64,000 nt of DNA, taken from positions 186,001-250,000 of the forward strand of contig NZ_VOHE01000003.1 of NCBI RefSeq assembly GCF_007859305.1. Direction: 5' to 3'. This DNA comes from Luteimonas wenzhouensis (GTDB lineage Bacteria > Pseudomonadota > Gammaproteobacteria > Xanthomonadales > Xanthomonadaceae). Under the pieces are notes generated by a model, which was given only the letters and a program-made list of their open reading frames with translations, searched no databases and was not told where the DNA came from. Position 1 is the stretch's first letter. Each line of letters opens with the position of its first letter. Shown here in pieces: positions 9,196-18,433 of this stretch. The translations under genes and the position numbers were made by a program.

Positions 9196-11133
9196 TCAAA
9201 GGTCGATGCCGAAGCCGAGGCCGGCCGAGCGCTCGTCGCCGCTGAACGCACCGCCGAGCGAGAACGACGCGCGACCCACGCGCTTGCCGTAGCCCACCGA
9301 CAGCCCGCGCTCGCCGCCCTGGAAGCCCACGCCCACGGCGACGCGCCCGCGTTCGCTGCCAGCGCCCGCGGCGTTGATCGCCATGTTGAGCATGGCCGTG
9401 CCCATCGCGCCCATGCGGTCGATGCGGCGGTCCTGGCGGTGCAGGCGGCGGTCGAGCTGGTCGAAGCGGTCCTCCAGCACGGTCATGCGGTCGTTGAGCC
9501 CGCCCGCGTCGAAGCCGATCAGCTGCTGGATCGCGGTGTCGGTGTAGCGGTTGGCCGAGGTCAGCGTGGTCACGTCGCCGCTGTCCATGTCCTCCCGGAT
9601 CGCCGCTTCGCGCTCGTCCGTATACGCACCGGCCGAGGCCAGGGTGGCGGTGTCGCCCGCCTCGGAGACCTCGCCGGCAATGGCCTGCACCTGCGCCTCG
9701 GTCAGGCCGTCCCCGCCGCCGGCGGGGCCGGGCGGTCCGACCAGCGACGCCAGCCAGTCGTCCTCGCTGCCGGTGTAGCCGTTGCCCACCGCCACCTCGT
9801 AGGCGCTCAGCCCGCGCGGCCCGGGCGTGCCGCCCGGCGTGGATTCGAGAATGCCGACGCGTTCGTCCAGGCCCGCGAGCGCACCATCGACGGCCGCGAA
9901 CGCATCGCCCACCGAGCCGTGGCTGCTGCCCTGGACCACGAACGCCGGCGCCGTCCAGGCACCGCCCGCGAACGCCGCGCCGCCGCCGAGGTAGGACGCG
10001 ACGGTGCTGCCCATCGCGTGCAGCTGGGCCACGTTCACCGCATCGGTGGCTGCCGTGCCGGCGGCGACGCGGACCAGCCGCCGCTCGCTGCCCGCGTCGC
10101 CGAAGGACACGGTATCGGCCTCGGTGGCTACCGCGCCGTTGCCGATCGCGACGGCATTGGCGGCCGCGGAGCCGACCTCGGTGTTGCGGCCGATCGCGAT
10201 GCCGTCCGCGGCGAGCGCCCGGGCATTGCGGCCGACGGCGACGGTGTCGTCCGCCGCGGCCCGGTTCTCGTAGCCGATCGCGACGCTGTAGCGCCCTTCC
10301 GCGGTGGCCGCGTCGCCGAAGGCGCTCGAACTGATGCCGCTCGCCTCGGCGCCCGATCCGACCGCCACGGCCCCCGCGCCGCTGGCGCTGCTGCTTGATC
10401 CCATCGCGATGGACACAACGGCGGTGGCGCTGTTGTTGCTGCCGACGGCCACGCTGCCCATGGCCGATGCCGTGTTCTGGAAGCCGAACGCGACGCTCAG
10501 CTGCCCGCCCGCGTCGTTGTTGCGGCCGAACGCGGAACTGTTGCCGCCGCTGGCGGTGTTGTTGGAGCCGAACGCGCTGTCGCCGGTGCCGCTGGCGGTG
10601 TTGCCGATGCCGAACGCCATCGCGGTGAAGCCGCTGGCGGTGTTGTCGCGGCCGAAGCCGGCGGCATTGTCGCCGGCGACCTCGTTGGCCGCGCCGAAGG
10701 CGCCGCTGTTGCTCCCGGTCACCGTATTGCTGCGGCCGAAGGCGTTGCTGGAATTGCCGTCGACGGTATTGCGCGCGCCGAACGCGCTGGAGTCGCCGGC
10801 GCCGCTGACCGTATTGCCCCAGCCGAACGCGCTGGCCCGGGTGGCGCGGGCGATGTTGCCGTAGCCGAAGGCGTTGCTCTCGACGGCGCTGGCGTTGTTG
10901 CCGCGGCCATAGGCATTGGCGGCGGGGCTGCAGGTACTGTTGCGATCGCCGTGCTCGTTGCCCTGGGTGCGGATCAGGGTGTCGCCGCTCTGCTCCCACG
11001 CGCCGGTGGCGTCGTTGAACGTCCAGCAGCCGGGGCCGGCGGGATCGGCCCTGGCCGCGGGCACCGCGACGGTCAGGCCGATAGCCAGCGCCAGCGGCGC
11101 GAGCGGCAGCAGGGTACGGGAATTCGGGGTCAT
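9196..11133 (-). CDS. YadA-like trimeric autotransporter adhesin
   Basis: Surface adhesin of 645 residues secreted by the type Vc route. The signal peptide (PLALAIGLTVAVPAARA) is followed by about 300 residues of YadA/Hia head repeats of roughly 14 residues (SNAFGRSNTVTGS, SVAIGYENRAAAD). A head-stalk connector contains DAVNVAQLHAM. A collagen-like insert (PGGTPGPRG, GPPGPAGG) and a coiled-coil stalk (DRFDQLDRRLHRQDRRIDRM) come next. The C-terminal YadA anchor ends GLSVGYGKRVGRASFSLGG...LGFGIDL. It lies 127 bp downstream of the sigma-factor/kinase pair on the same strand, so it may be their target. Confidence 0.92.
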   Translation of the reverse strand: MTPNSRTLLPLAPLALAIGLTVAVPAARADPAGPGCWTFNDATGAWEQSGDTLIRTQGNEHGDRNSTCSPAANAYGRGNNASAVESNAFGYGNIARATRASAFGWGNTVSGAGDSSAFGARNTVDGNSSNAFGRSNTVTGSNSGAFGAANEVAGDNAAGFGRDNTASGFTAMAFGIGNTASGTGDSAFGSNNTASGGNSSAFGRNNDAGGQLSVAFGFQNTASAMGSVAVGSNNSATAVVSIAMGSSSSASGAGAVAVGSGAEASGISSSAFGDAATAEGRYSVAIGYENRAAADDTVAVGRNARALAADGIAIGRNTEVGSAAANAVAIGNGAVATEADTVSFGDAGSERRLVRVAAGTAATDAVNVAQLHAMGSTVASYLGGGAAFAGGAWTAPAFVVQGSSHGSVGDAFAAVDGALAGLDERVGILESTPGGTPGPRGLSAYEVAVGNGYTGSEDDWLASLVGPPGPAGGGDGLTEAQVQAIAGEVSEAGDTATLASAGAYTDEREAAIREDMDSGDVTTLTSANRYTDTAIQQLIGFDAGGLNDRMTVLEDRFDQLDRRLHRQDRRIDRMGAMGTAMLNMAINAAGAGSERGRVAVGVGFQGGERGLSVGYGKRVGRASFSLGGAFSGDERSAGLGFGIDL

Positions 11134-11260
11134 GCCGTGGATCTCCTGGTTCGATTGGCTGGATGCGTGCCGCATGCCTGCTCGAGGCGCGGACGTCCAT
11201 CCACGAGATCCGCGGTCGGGAACTGACAGGGGGTGCCGGCGGAATGTCCGGTACCGGCAC

Positions 11261-14020
11261 TCAGCGCAGCGTGGCGGCCAGTTCGTGCATCCGCAGGGTG
11301 CCCGGATGCGACTCGCCATAGATCTCCAGGTGCGCCCGGAGCGCGTCTTCGACCGCGGCCTTCGCGTGCGCCGGACGGTGCCTGGCGTACAGTTCGGCGC
11401 GCGCGGCCATCACCCGCGGCCACTCGACGCCGTTGTCGACGCCGGCGGCACGCGCATCGGCGATGGCCTGCTCGAACAGGGTTTCGGCCTCGTCCACCCG
11501 GCCGAGCGCCGCCAGCGCCACGGCGCGCACCTCGTCGGTCGACGCCAGTCGGCGGGGATCCTTGTGCTCCGCGTTGCGGTAGATCGCGCTGGCCTGCCCG
11601 GCGAGCACGAGCGCCTCGGCGGCGCGGCCCTGGCGCAGCCGCAGGCGCGCCATCTGCACCAGGCCGATGGCGACGTAGGGGTGGTCCGGGCCCAGCATTT
11701 CGCGGCGCATGCGCAGGCCCTGGTCCAGCAGCGTCTCGGCCTCGTCGTGGCGCCCGGACTGGCGGTACAGGTTGCCGAGGTTGGCGACGGCGATCGCGTA
11801 GCGCGGATCGTCCCTCCCGAAGACCTCGCCGGCCAGCTCCATGGCGCGGATCATGTGCGGTTCGGCCTCGGCATCGCGTTCGGCATTGTCGAGCGCCAGT
11901 GCCAGGTTGTTGTAGGCGGCGGCGAGGGAGGAGCCCTGGGAACGCGAGGCTTCCCGGATCGCGATCGACTCGGTGATCGCCTCGACGGCTTCGTCGAACC
12001 GCGCCAGGTGGGTCAGGATGACGCCGTGCAGGTCCAGCAGCGAGGCGCGCGCGGGATGGTCCGGAAGGTACACCCTGCGAGCCAGCGCCAGTGCTTCCGA
12101 CGACCGCTCCAGCGCCGCTTCCAGGTCCCCCCGCCCGAGGGCCGCGCCCGCCAGGCTGGCGTGCACCGGGAGCCGCTCGGTTGGCGTGAGCTTGTCCAGG
12201 CTTTGCAAGGCAAGCGCTTCTTCGAGCAGAGCCTCCTCGCGTTGCTCGTGTCCCTGCACGGAGAGGGCCGCAGCCAGCGCGCGCAGGTAGAAGAACATCG
12301 CCTCCGGCGGCAGCGCCGGCTCGTTGCGCGCGCGCGCCAGCGCAGCCTCGGCATAGGCGGCCGCTTCGGGGACCTTGCCCACGTCGGTCAGCGCGCGGCT
12401 GCGGTGCATCACCAGCTGGCCGTGCCGGTCCCCGGGGACCTGGCCGAGTCCCTCGAGCGCGCGCTCGACGGCATCGAATTCGGCCAATGCCTCCAGATGG
12501 CGGTCGGCCGCCGCGTCCAGCAGGCCCTTGCCCAACCTGGCGTGGATGACCAGCACCGGATCCCCGGTTTCCCCGGCCAGGGCGATGCCCTCGGCCAGCA
12601 GCGGTTCGGCGGCGTCCAGTTCCTGGATCCTCCGGTACAGGTCGCCGAGCAGGACCAGCATCTCCGCGCGCAGCGCCGGCGTGTCGCCGAAGGCGCCGCT
12701 CATCCGGTGCGCGCCCTGGTCGAGCAGGTCGCGCGCGGTGAGCGGGCCGTCGATGGAGGCATTGGGGTCGTTGGCCTCGAACAGCTGCACCATGAAATCG
12801 CGCGCGGCGGTCGCGCGCCGTTCCTGGATGCGGGCGATTTCGGCTTCGCGGCGCGCCTGGCCTGCCTGCCACAGGGTCGCGCCGACGCCACCGGCGACGC
12901 TCGCCACCAGCAGCACGGAAGCCGCCACGCCCAGCCTGTTGCGACGCAGGAACTTGCGCAGGCGGTAGCCGGCGCCGGGCGTCTGCGCCAGCACCGGCAG
13001 GCCGTCGAGCCAGCGGCGCAGGTCGTCGGCCAGCGCGTCGGCGGTGGCGTAGCGCTGCTCGGGTTCCTCGGCCAGGGCCTTGAGCAGCACGCGATCGAGG
13101 TCGCTCTTGAGCGGCACGTAGTGGCGGTGGTAGGCGTCGGAGGCCTCGCGCACCAGCAGCGACGGCCGGGCGGTGGCCTGGCCGTCGGCGGCGCCGGACT
13201 GCGGGGTGCGGCCGGTGAGCAGGCGGTGCAGCAGCGCGCCGAGGCCGTAGACGTCCATCGGCGTGCCGGGCGGGGCGCCGCGCAGCTGTTCGGGCGCGGC
13301 GTAGCCGGGCGTGAGCGCGCGCCACAGCGTGTGCGTGCGCTCGCCGGTGGCGTCGGCGAACTGGCCGATGCCGAAATCGAGCAGGCGCGCGTGCCCGGCA
13401 TCGTCCACCAGCACGTTGGATGGCTTGATGTCGCGGTGGATGACGAGGTTGCGGTGCGCGTACGCGACCGCGCTGCAGACCTGCAGGAACAGGCGCACGA
13501 TTGCCCGTGCGTCCGGCGCGTGCGCATCGCACCAGCGATCGATGCGTTCGCCCTCCACCAGCGGCATCGCCAGCCAGCAGGTGCCGTCGTCGGCCACGCC
13601 CGAGTCGACCAGCGCGGCGGCGTTGGGATGGTTGAGGCGGGCCAGGATCTCGGTCTCGCGCTGGAAGCGCTCGCGCCCCGCGGCGCCTAGCGCGCCGAGT
13701 GTCAGCACCTTCAGCGCCGCCTGCTGGCGCGCCACGCCGCGTTCGCGCCAGGCGCGGTGGACCACGGCCATGCCGCCGCGGCCCAGCTCCTCCTCCAGCG
13801 TCCATCCGCCCAGGCGCCGGCCGGCCAGGCCGCCGCTGGCCGGATCGAGCGCGGCGCTGGGCCGCAGGTGCGCGGCGATCAGTTGCTCGAGCCGGCGGCG
13901 TACCGGCTCCGGTGCGTCCAGGGCCGCCAGCCAGGCCTCGCGACCGGTTCCGGGCAGGTCCAGCCACTGGTCGAAGAGCGCATCGGCCTGCCGCCACTGC
14001 GCCAGCTTGTCAGGCTCCAT
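11261..14020 (-). CDS. Ser/Thr protein kinase with C-terminal TPR region
   Basis: A 919-residue PknB-type kinase. The catalytic domain spans about residues 72-340: glycine loop LGRGGMAVVHRAW, ATP lysine K104 (AALKVL), catalytic loop HRDIKPSN with D197, DFG at 215-217, and PGYAAPEQL. One membrane segment (LGVAASVLLVASVAGGVGA, about 363-384) separates it from some 500 residues of tetratricopeptide-like helical repeats. All key catalytic residues are present. The ATG at 14020 overlaps the end of the upstream sigma-factor gene by 11 bp, so the two are translationally coupled. An in-frame ATG at 14047 is possible. Confidence 0.93.
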   Translation of the reverse strand: MEPDKLAQWRQADALFDQWLDLPGTGREAWLAALDAPEPVRRRLEQLIAAHLRPSAALDPASGGLAGRRLGGWTLEEELGRGGMAVVHRAWRERGVARQQAALKVLTLGALGAAGRERFQRETEILARLNHPNAAALVDSGVADDGTCWLAMPLVEGERIDRWCDAHAPDARAIVRLFLQVCSAVAYAHRNLVIHRDIKPSNVLVDDAGHARLLDFGIGQFADATGERTHTLWRALTPGYAAPEQLRGAPPGTPMDVYGLGALLHRLLTGRTPQSGAADGQATARPSLLVREASDAYHRHYVPLKSDLDRVLLKALAEEPEQRYATADALADDLRRWLDGLPVLAQTPGAGYRLRKFLRRNRLGVAASVLLVASVAGGVGATLWQAGQARREAEIARIQERRATAARDFMVQLFEANDPNASIDGPLTARDLLDQGAHRMSGAFGDTPALRAEMLVLLGDLYRRIQELDAAEPLLAEGIALAGETGDPVLVIHARLGKGLLDAAADRHLEALAEFDAVERALEGLGQVPGDRHGQLVMHRSRALTDVGKVPEAAAYAEAALARARNEPALPPEAMFFYLRALAAALSVQGHEQREEALLEEALALQSLDKLTPTERLPVHASLAGAALGRGDLEAALERSSEALALARRVYLPDHPARASLLDLHGVILTHLARFDEAVEAITESIAIREASRSQGSSLAAAYNNLALALDNAERDAEAEPHMIRAMELAGEVFGRDDPRYAIAVANLGNLYRQSGRHDEAETLLDQGLRMRREMLGPDHPYVAIGLVQMARLRLRQGRAAEALVLAGQASAIYRNAEHKDPRRLASTDEVRAVALAALGRVDEAETLFEQAIADARAAGVDNGVEWPRVMAARAELYARHRPAHAKAAVEDALRAHLEIYGESHPGTLRMHELAATLR

Positions 14021-14591
14021 CGCACGCCCCGCCGCCCGCTTCGTCATCGAGCATCGCCTGCAGGAATGCGCGCGCGCGGTCCCATTCCCGGTAGACGGTG
14101 CGCTCGGAGATGTCGAGCATCGAGGCGATCTCGGCGAACTCCATGCCCGCCAGCCAGCGCAGCTCCACGATCTGGCGCCGCCGCGGGCTGATGGCGTCCA
14201 GCGCCTGCAGGCCCTGCTCCAGCGCGAGCATGCTGGTGCGCGCCTGCGGTGCGTCGGGGATCCGGTCGTCGAGGCTGACCATGACCTGGTCGCCGCCGCG
14301 CTTGCCGGTGGCGCGCTGGCGCGCGTGCTCGACCAGGATCCAGCGCATCGCCCGCGCCGAGGCGGCGAAGAAGTGCTGGCGATCGACCACCGACAGCGGC
14401 GCGCCCTGGCTGATGCGCAGGAACAGCTCGTGCACCAGCACCGTCGGGGTGAGGGTGGAGTCGCGCCCGGCCATGCGCGAACCGGCCAGTCGCCGCAGCT
14501 CCGGGTACAGGGCTTCGAACACCGCATCCATGCGCGCTGTTCCGCCATCGCGCGCCTGCGCGAGCAGCTGGGTGATGTCTTCGCCTGGCAC
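14010..14591 (-). CDS. ECF-type RNA polymerase sigma factor
   Basis: A 193-residue sigma-70 family member. Region 2 contains TLTPTVLVHELFLRI and HFFAASARAMRWILVEHARQR, and region 4 contains ISPRRRQIVELRWLAGMEFAEIASMLDISERTVYREW. These match the ECF branch often found next to Ser/Thr kinases rather than next to anti-sigma factors. No anti-sigma gene is seen. The GTG at 14591 gives the usual start, MPGEDITQLL, though its ribosome site is poor. The gene overlaps the kinase gene, suggesting kinase-controlled activity. Confidence 0.92.
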   Translation of the reverse strand: MPGEDITQLLAQARDGGTARMDAVFEALYPELRRLAGSRMAGRDSTLTPTVLVHELFLRISQGAPLSVVDRQHFFAASARAMRWILVEHARQRATGKRGGDQVMVSLDDRIPDAPQARTSMLALEQGLQALDAISPRRRQIVELRWLAGMEFAEIASMLDISERTVYREWDRARAFLQAMLDDEAGGGACDGA

Positions 14592-14657
14592 GCCTTGCGA
14601 CCTGGTGGCTCGCGGCCGACGCTAGCATCCGCCCGGATGGGGCGCAAACCGCCGCGC

Positions 14658-15518
14658 TCAGGCCGCGGGACGATCCCCGGCCTCGTCCCCCAGCGCCTGG
14701 TAGGCGCGGCGCACGACGTCGGCGCCGTAACGGCGCTCCAGCCGGCGCACCGTGAAGTGCCCCTGGGCCATGGCCTGGAAATGGCGCATGAACAGCGTGT
14801 TGAGCGTGGCGCCGGTGACCGCGCCCACCAGCGGCACCGCCTGCAGCGCCAGCTTCTGGCTCACGTTGACCGAGAACCGCGAGGCGATCGCCGACAGCAG
14901 TTGCACGATCAACGGCCCGCCCTTGCCGACCAGGCCGTGCACGGCCACGTACTCGGCCGCCGCCGCGACTTGCTGCGCGAGCACCGCGCGCGCGGCGAAG
15001 TAGCCCGACTCGGCGCCGTCGTCGCTGCTGCTGCGCCCGCCCATGGTCAGCACCTCGAAGCAGGCGAGGGTCGTGGCGGGATCGTCCAGCGATTCGCCCT
15101 GGGCGCGCGCGATCTCGGCGATCGAACGCAGGATCACCGTGGTGGTCACCGGCAGCTCCACCGCCAGCCCGGCAAGGCCGAACGCGCCGCCGGCCGCGCC
15201 GCTGGCGGCGGCGACCAGGGTATGGGTCCGCGTGCGCGGCGGACGCCGCTGGTCCGGATCGAGCGTGGCCACCGCCGCGCGCAGCGACTGCTGCAGCGCC
15301 GAGCGCACCAGCGCGTTCACCAGGCGGGTGGCCGGCACGGGCAGGCGCCGGGTCATCACGTACTCCAGCGGCGCGCCCACCGCGTTGGCCAGCTGCGCGG
15401 CCAGGCCGGGGGTCTCGAGCAGGGTGTGCGCCTGGCGCAGTTCCTCCAGCGCGGCAGGGTCCAGTCCGTCGCCGCCGGCGCGGGCGCCGGGCAGGGGAAT
15501 CGGCAGTGCGGTGTTCAT
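14658..15518 (-). CDS. EcsC family protein
   Basis: A 286-residue protein of the EcsC family, whose biochemical role is unknown. Characteristic parts are LVNALVRSALQQSLRAAV, a glycine/alanine-rich helical hairpin (SGAAGGAFGLAGLAVELPVTT), ARAQGESLDDPATTLACFEVLTMGG, and GATLNTLFMRHFQAMAQGHFTVRRLERRYG near the end (two segments). Membrane association is likely from the hydrophobic helices. The ATG at 15518 is chosen because the upstream extension in frame is basic and has no ribosome site. Confidence 0.88.
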   Translation of the reverse strand: MNTALPIPLPGARAGGDGLDPAALEELRQAHTLLETPGLAAQLANAVGAPLEYVMTRRLPVPATRLVNALVRSALQQSLRAAVATLDPDQRRPPRTRTHTLVAAASGAAGGAFGLAGLAVELPVTTTVILRSIAEIARAQGESLDDPATTLACFEVLTMGGRSSSDDGAESGYFAARAVLAQQVAAAAEYVAVHGLVGKGGPLIVQLLSAIASRFSVNVSQKLALQAVPLVGAVTGATLNTLFMRHFQAMAQGHFTVRRLERRYGADVVRRAYQALGDEAGDRPAA

Positions 15519-15862
15519 CGGCGCACGGTAGCGCAGTCGCTGCCTCTCCGGCATGGCCGCGGCCGGTCACGGAGGCGCTGCGCGGCGCCCGTGTCGCGGC
15601 CAGGACGTGCGGATCCGGGTCCGTCGAGGTCCACCGCCAGCTCGCCATGGCCGGAACTGAGGACGGGCGGAGCAAGGGCCACGGAGGCTCCCGCATCCCG
15701 CGACGGCCGCTGGACGCCCGCCTGGGCGCCCGTGACCCGAACCTTGACGCCCGCTGAACGATCCGGGGCGTATGTTGATCATGGGTCCATCGAGACCAGG
15801 ATCCGACGGCGCGAGGCCGCCCCGTTCCGCGGCTCCGCGCAGCACCGCAGCAAGGAGGCGCC
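15519..15862. other. Intergenic region, divergent promoters expected
   Basis: About 344 bp between the divergent ecsC-like gene and the small protein at 15863. No open frame here has a ribosome site or protein-like composition. A TTGACG at 15744-15749 and a TATGTT at 15771-15776 are 21 bp apart, too far for a standard promoter pair. AAGGAGG at 15851-15857 is the ribosome site of the next gene. Confidence 0.45.
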
Positions 15863-16183
15863 ATGCTGTATTCCCTGTATGAATGCCGCGACGGCACGTT
15901 CGTAGTCGTCCCCAAGGGCTTCACACCGCCGATCGAGGTCTACAAGCGCCACGGCGACTGCCGCCACGTCAGCGACGACTGCCGTGGCGTGTTCGACTCG
16001 CCGGTCTGGGACGAGGTGTCCCGGGTGATCGACCGGCGGCTCTACGCCCCGGTGCGGGCCGAGGTGGCGCTTCGCATTTTCGACGTGGAGCACCGCCGCC
16101 CGCCCGCCCCGGCGTCCGACCGGCGGTGGCGGCGTCCGCGCCAGGTTCCGGCGCGGGCGCAGCAGTCCCTGCGCGGGACCTAG
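15863..16183 (+). CDS. Small protein of unknown function
   Basis: A 106-residue product I cannot assign. It is supported by an ideal ribosome site (AAGGAGG, five to six bases from the ATG). The N-terminal 75 residues look like a folded domain (LYECRDGTFVVVPKGFTPP, KRHGDCRHVSDDC, VIDRRLYAPVRAEVALRIF), and the tail is basic and Arg/Pro-rich. Two cysteines in CRHVSDDC could pair or bind metal, which is speculation. It stands alone between divergent ecsC and the xylanase gene. Confidence 0.68.
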   Translation: MLYSLYECRDGTFVVVPKGFTPPIEVYKRHGDCRHVSDDCRGVFDSPVWDEVSRVIDRRLYAPVRAEVALRIFDVEHRRPPAPASDRRWRRPRQVPARAQQSLRGT

Positions 16184-16327
16184 ACCCGCTGCAACCGAGA
16201 GCCCGGCAGCGGCGCGCTATCCGGGACGACACCAGCCCGCCCCCGCTCCCCGGGGGCATCCCTCGCCCGTCGACGCCGGATGGTAGCGCTACCTCGCGGC
16301 CCGGGCGGAAGCCAAGGAGAGTCGACA

Positions 16328-17383
16328 ATGCAAAGGACCCACCGCCACCACGCCCTGTCCCTCGCGGCCGCGCTGCTGTGCGGAGCCGGCATGGCCCCGG
16401 GCGCCGCCCAGGCGCAGACGCTCAACAACAACGCCACCGGCACCCACGACGGCTACTACTACACGTTCTGGAAGGACTCGGGCAGTGCGTCGATGACGCT
16501 GCATCCGGGCGGGCGCTACAGCTCGCAGTGGAACAACAGCACCAACAACTGGGTTGGCGGCAAGGGCTGGAACCCGGGCGGCCCGCGGGTGGTGAACTAC
16601 TCCGGCTACTACGGCGTCAACAACAGCCAGAACTCGTACCTGGCCCTGTACGGCTGGACCCGCAACCCGCTCATCGAGTACTACGTGATCGAGAGCTACG
16701 GCTCCTACAACCCTGCCAACTGCGCGGGCGGACAGGACTTCGGCAGCTTCCAGAGCGACGGCGCCACCTACAACGTGCGTCGCTGCCTGCGCCAGAACGC
16801 GCCCTCGATCGAAGGCAACAACAGCACGTTCTACCAGTACTTCAGCGTGCGCAACCCGAAGAAGGGCTTCGGCAACATCTCCGGCACCATCACCGTGGCC
16901 AACCACTTCAACTACTGGGCCAGCCGCGGCCTGAACCTGGGCAGCCACGACTACATGGTGCTGGCCACCGAGGGCTACCAGAGCTCGGGCAGCAGCGACA
17001 TCACCGTCAGTTCCGGCGGCAGCAGCCCGCCTCCGGGTAACGGCGGCAGCAAGACCATCGTGGTGCGCGCGCGCGGCACCAGCGGCGGCGAGGTGATCAA
17101 CTTCAAGGTCAACAACCAGACCATCGCCACCTGGACGCTCGGCACCACCATGAACAACTACACCGTGACCACATCGGCCTCGGGCGGCACCCTGGTCGAG
17201 TTCACCAACGACGGCGCCAACCGCGACGTGCAGGTGGACTACATCAGCGTCAACGGCCAGGTGCGCCAGGCCGAGGACCAGACCTACAACACCGGCGTCT
17301 ACCAGAACGGCCAGTGCGGCGGCGGCAACGGCCGCAGTGAATGGCTGCACTGCAACGGCGCGATCGGCTTCGACAACATCTGA
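16328..17383 (+). CDS. Secreted GH11 endo-beta-1,4-xylanase with xylan-binding domain
   Basis: A 351-residue secreted xylanase. A signal peptide ends near GAAQA-Q (residue 29). The glycoside hydrolase family 11 jelly-roll covers about residues 32-220. The nucleophile E117 lies in PLIEYYVIESYGSY and the acid/base E215 in VLATEGYQSSG; both are present. A Gly/Ser/Pro linker (SSGGSSPPPGNGG) leads to a C-terminal domain with TIVVRARGTSGGE, DVQVDYISVNG and EWLHCNGAIGF, which resembles calcium-dependent xylan-binding modules of the CBM60/CBM36 type. The ATG at 16328 follows AAGGAGA. It degrades plant-cell-wall xylan outside the cell. Confidence 0.95.
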   Translation: MQRTHRHHALSLAAALLCGAGMAPGAAQAQTLNNNATGTHDGYYYTFWKDSGSASMTLHPGGRYSSQWNNSTNNWVGGKGWNPGGPRVVNYSGYYGVNNSQNSYLALYGWTRNPLIEYYVIESYGSYNPANCAGGQDFGSFQSDGATYNVRRCLRQNAPSIEGNNSTFYQYFSVRNPKKGFGNISGTITVANHFNYWASRGLNLGSHDYMVLATEGYQSSGSSDITVSSGGSSPPPGNGGSKTIVVRARGTSGGEVINFKVNNQTIATWTLGTTMNNYTVTTSASGGTLVEFTNDGANRDVQVDYISVNGQVRQAEDQTYNTGVYQNGQCGGGNGRSEWLHCNGAIGFDNI

Positions 17384-17396
17384 GCGCAGGCGCGCC

Positions 17397-18320
17397 ATGG
17401 CGGGGCCGCGTGCATCGCTTCGGTCGCTGGCCCTGGCCGCCGCGCTGGGCGCCGGCGGCATGGGCCTGGCGATGGGCCTGGCGATGGGCCCGGGTCGCGA
17501 CGACGCCGCCCGATGCCCCCGGGCCACGCCGGCCGCCGCCGACGCGGCGGGCATGCCCCGGACGGCCCCGGCGCCGACCGGGGCAGTGTTCGTGCCCGCC
17601 GGCGCGGCCGCCGTCGCCACGCGGACCGGCGCCCGTGCCGACGTGCCGCCCCCGGGGCCTGCCGATCCTGGACGCGATGCCGAACGGGCGCTCAAGTCGC
17701 TGCTGGCGCCGCCCGCCGGCGCGGCCGACATCCGCGGCAAGCTTGCCGCTTTCCTCGACCGCCATCGCGATCGCGACGGCGTCGCCGTCGCCAGCCGTGG
17801 CGTGTTTGAACTGGCCGACAACCCGGTGCTGCTCCCGGATACCGCCATCGCCGCGCTGTACCTGGAACGCGAAGAACCGGACATCCGGCGGGTGTTGGCC
17901 CAGGTCGCGTCGATGCGCGGCGACAACCGCTGGATCGAACTGCACGTCGCCGAGACCGCGCTCGGCCTGCACGCCAGCGAGGCCGCGCAGCGGCAGCAGG
18001 CGCTGGTGGAACTGGCGCGGACCCGGCACGCGGCCGCGGCCGATCTGGCGCTGCCGATGCTGGCCGACCACGACACCGGGGTGGTGCTCGATGCGCTGCT
18101 GGCGCTGCGCGTCACCGGCAACCAGCGCCACGCGCAGGCCGTGTCCCACCTGCGCGGGCATCCCGACGAAGCCGTGCGCTGGCTGGCGCGCGACGTGGCC
18201 GCGGAACTGCGCATGCTCAGCGGCCAGGCCCGCACCCGGGTGGCGGGCGGGGACCTGATGGCCGAACTGCCGGCGCTGCCGGCCCCGGCGATCGCCTGCG
18301 GCCGGGCCGGCCACGGCTGA
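17397..18320 (+). CDS. Membrane-anchored helical-repeat protein, unknown function
   Basis: A 307-residue protein starting 14 bp after the xylanase stop. The N-terminus is a hydrophobic signal or anchor (LRSLALAAALGAGGMGLAMG) and is followed by an Ala/Pro-rich linker to about residue 95. The rest is helical with HEAT-like pairs (DTAIAALYLEREEPDIRRVL, RWIELHVAETALGLHASEAA, DTGVVLDALLALRVTGNQ). No catalytic motif is visible. Close spacing suggests cotranscription with the xylanase gene, but no functional link is evident. There is no strong ribosome site at the start. Confidence 0.65.
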   Translation: MAGPRASLRSLALAAALGAGGMGLAMGLAMGPGRDDAARCPRATPAAADAAGMPRTAPAPTGAVFVPAGAAAVATRTGARADVPPPGPADPGRDAERALKSLLAPPAGAADIRGKLAAFLDRHRDRDGVAVASRGVFELADNPVLLPDTAIAALYLEREEPDIRRVLAQVASMRGDNRWIELHVAETALGLHASEAAQRQQALVELARTRHAAAADLALPMLADHDTGVVLDALLALRVTGNQRHAQAVSHLRGHPDEAVRWLARDVAAELRMLSGQARTRVAGGDLMAELPALPAPAIACGRAGHG

Positions 18321-18433
18321 GGCGCGCCCGGCCGCCGCGGCGTTTTCCGACGCGGCGACGCGGCGTCCCCCGACACCGCGCCCCCCGCGCCTGCGCCACG
18401 CTCGTGACAGGCGATCGCAGGGACGCGGCGACC

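Noticed and set aside
10916..13690. Long plus-strand open frame opposite the kinase and adhesin genes
   Set aside because: No ribosome site or domain; it mirrors codons of the kinase gene, whose motifs are all intact.
15744..15776. TTGACG and TATGTT as a promoter of the small protein at 15863
   Set aside because: The spacing of 21 bp is too long for a sigma-70 promoter.
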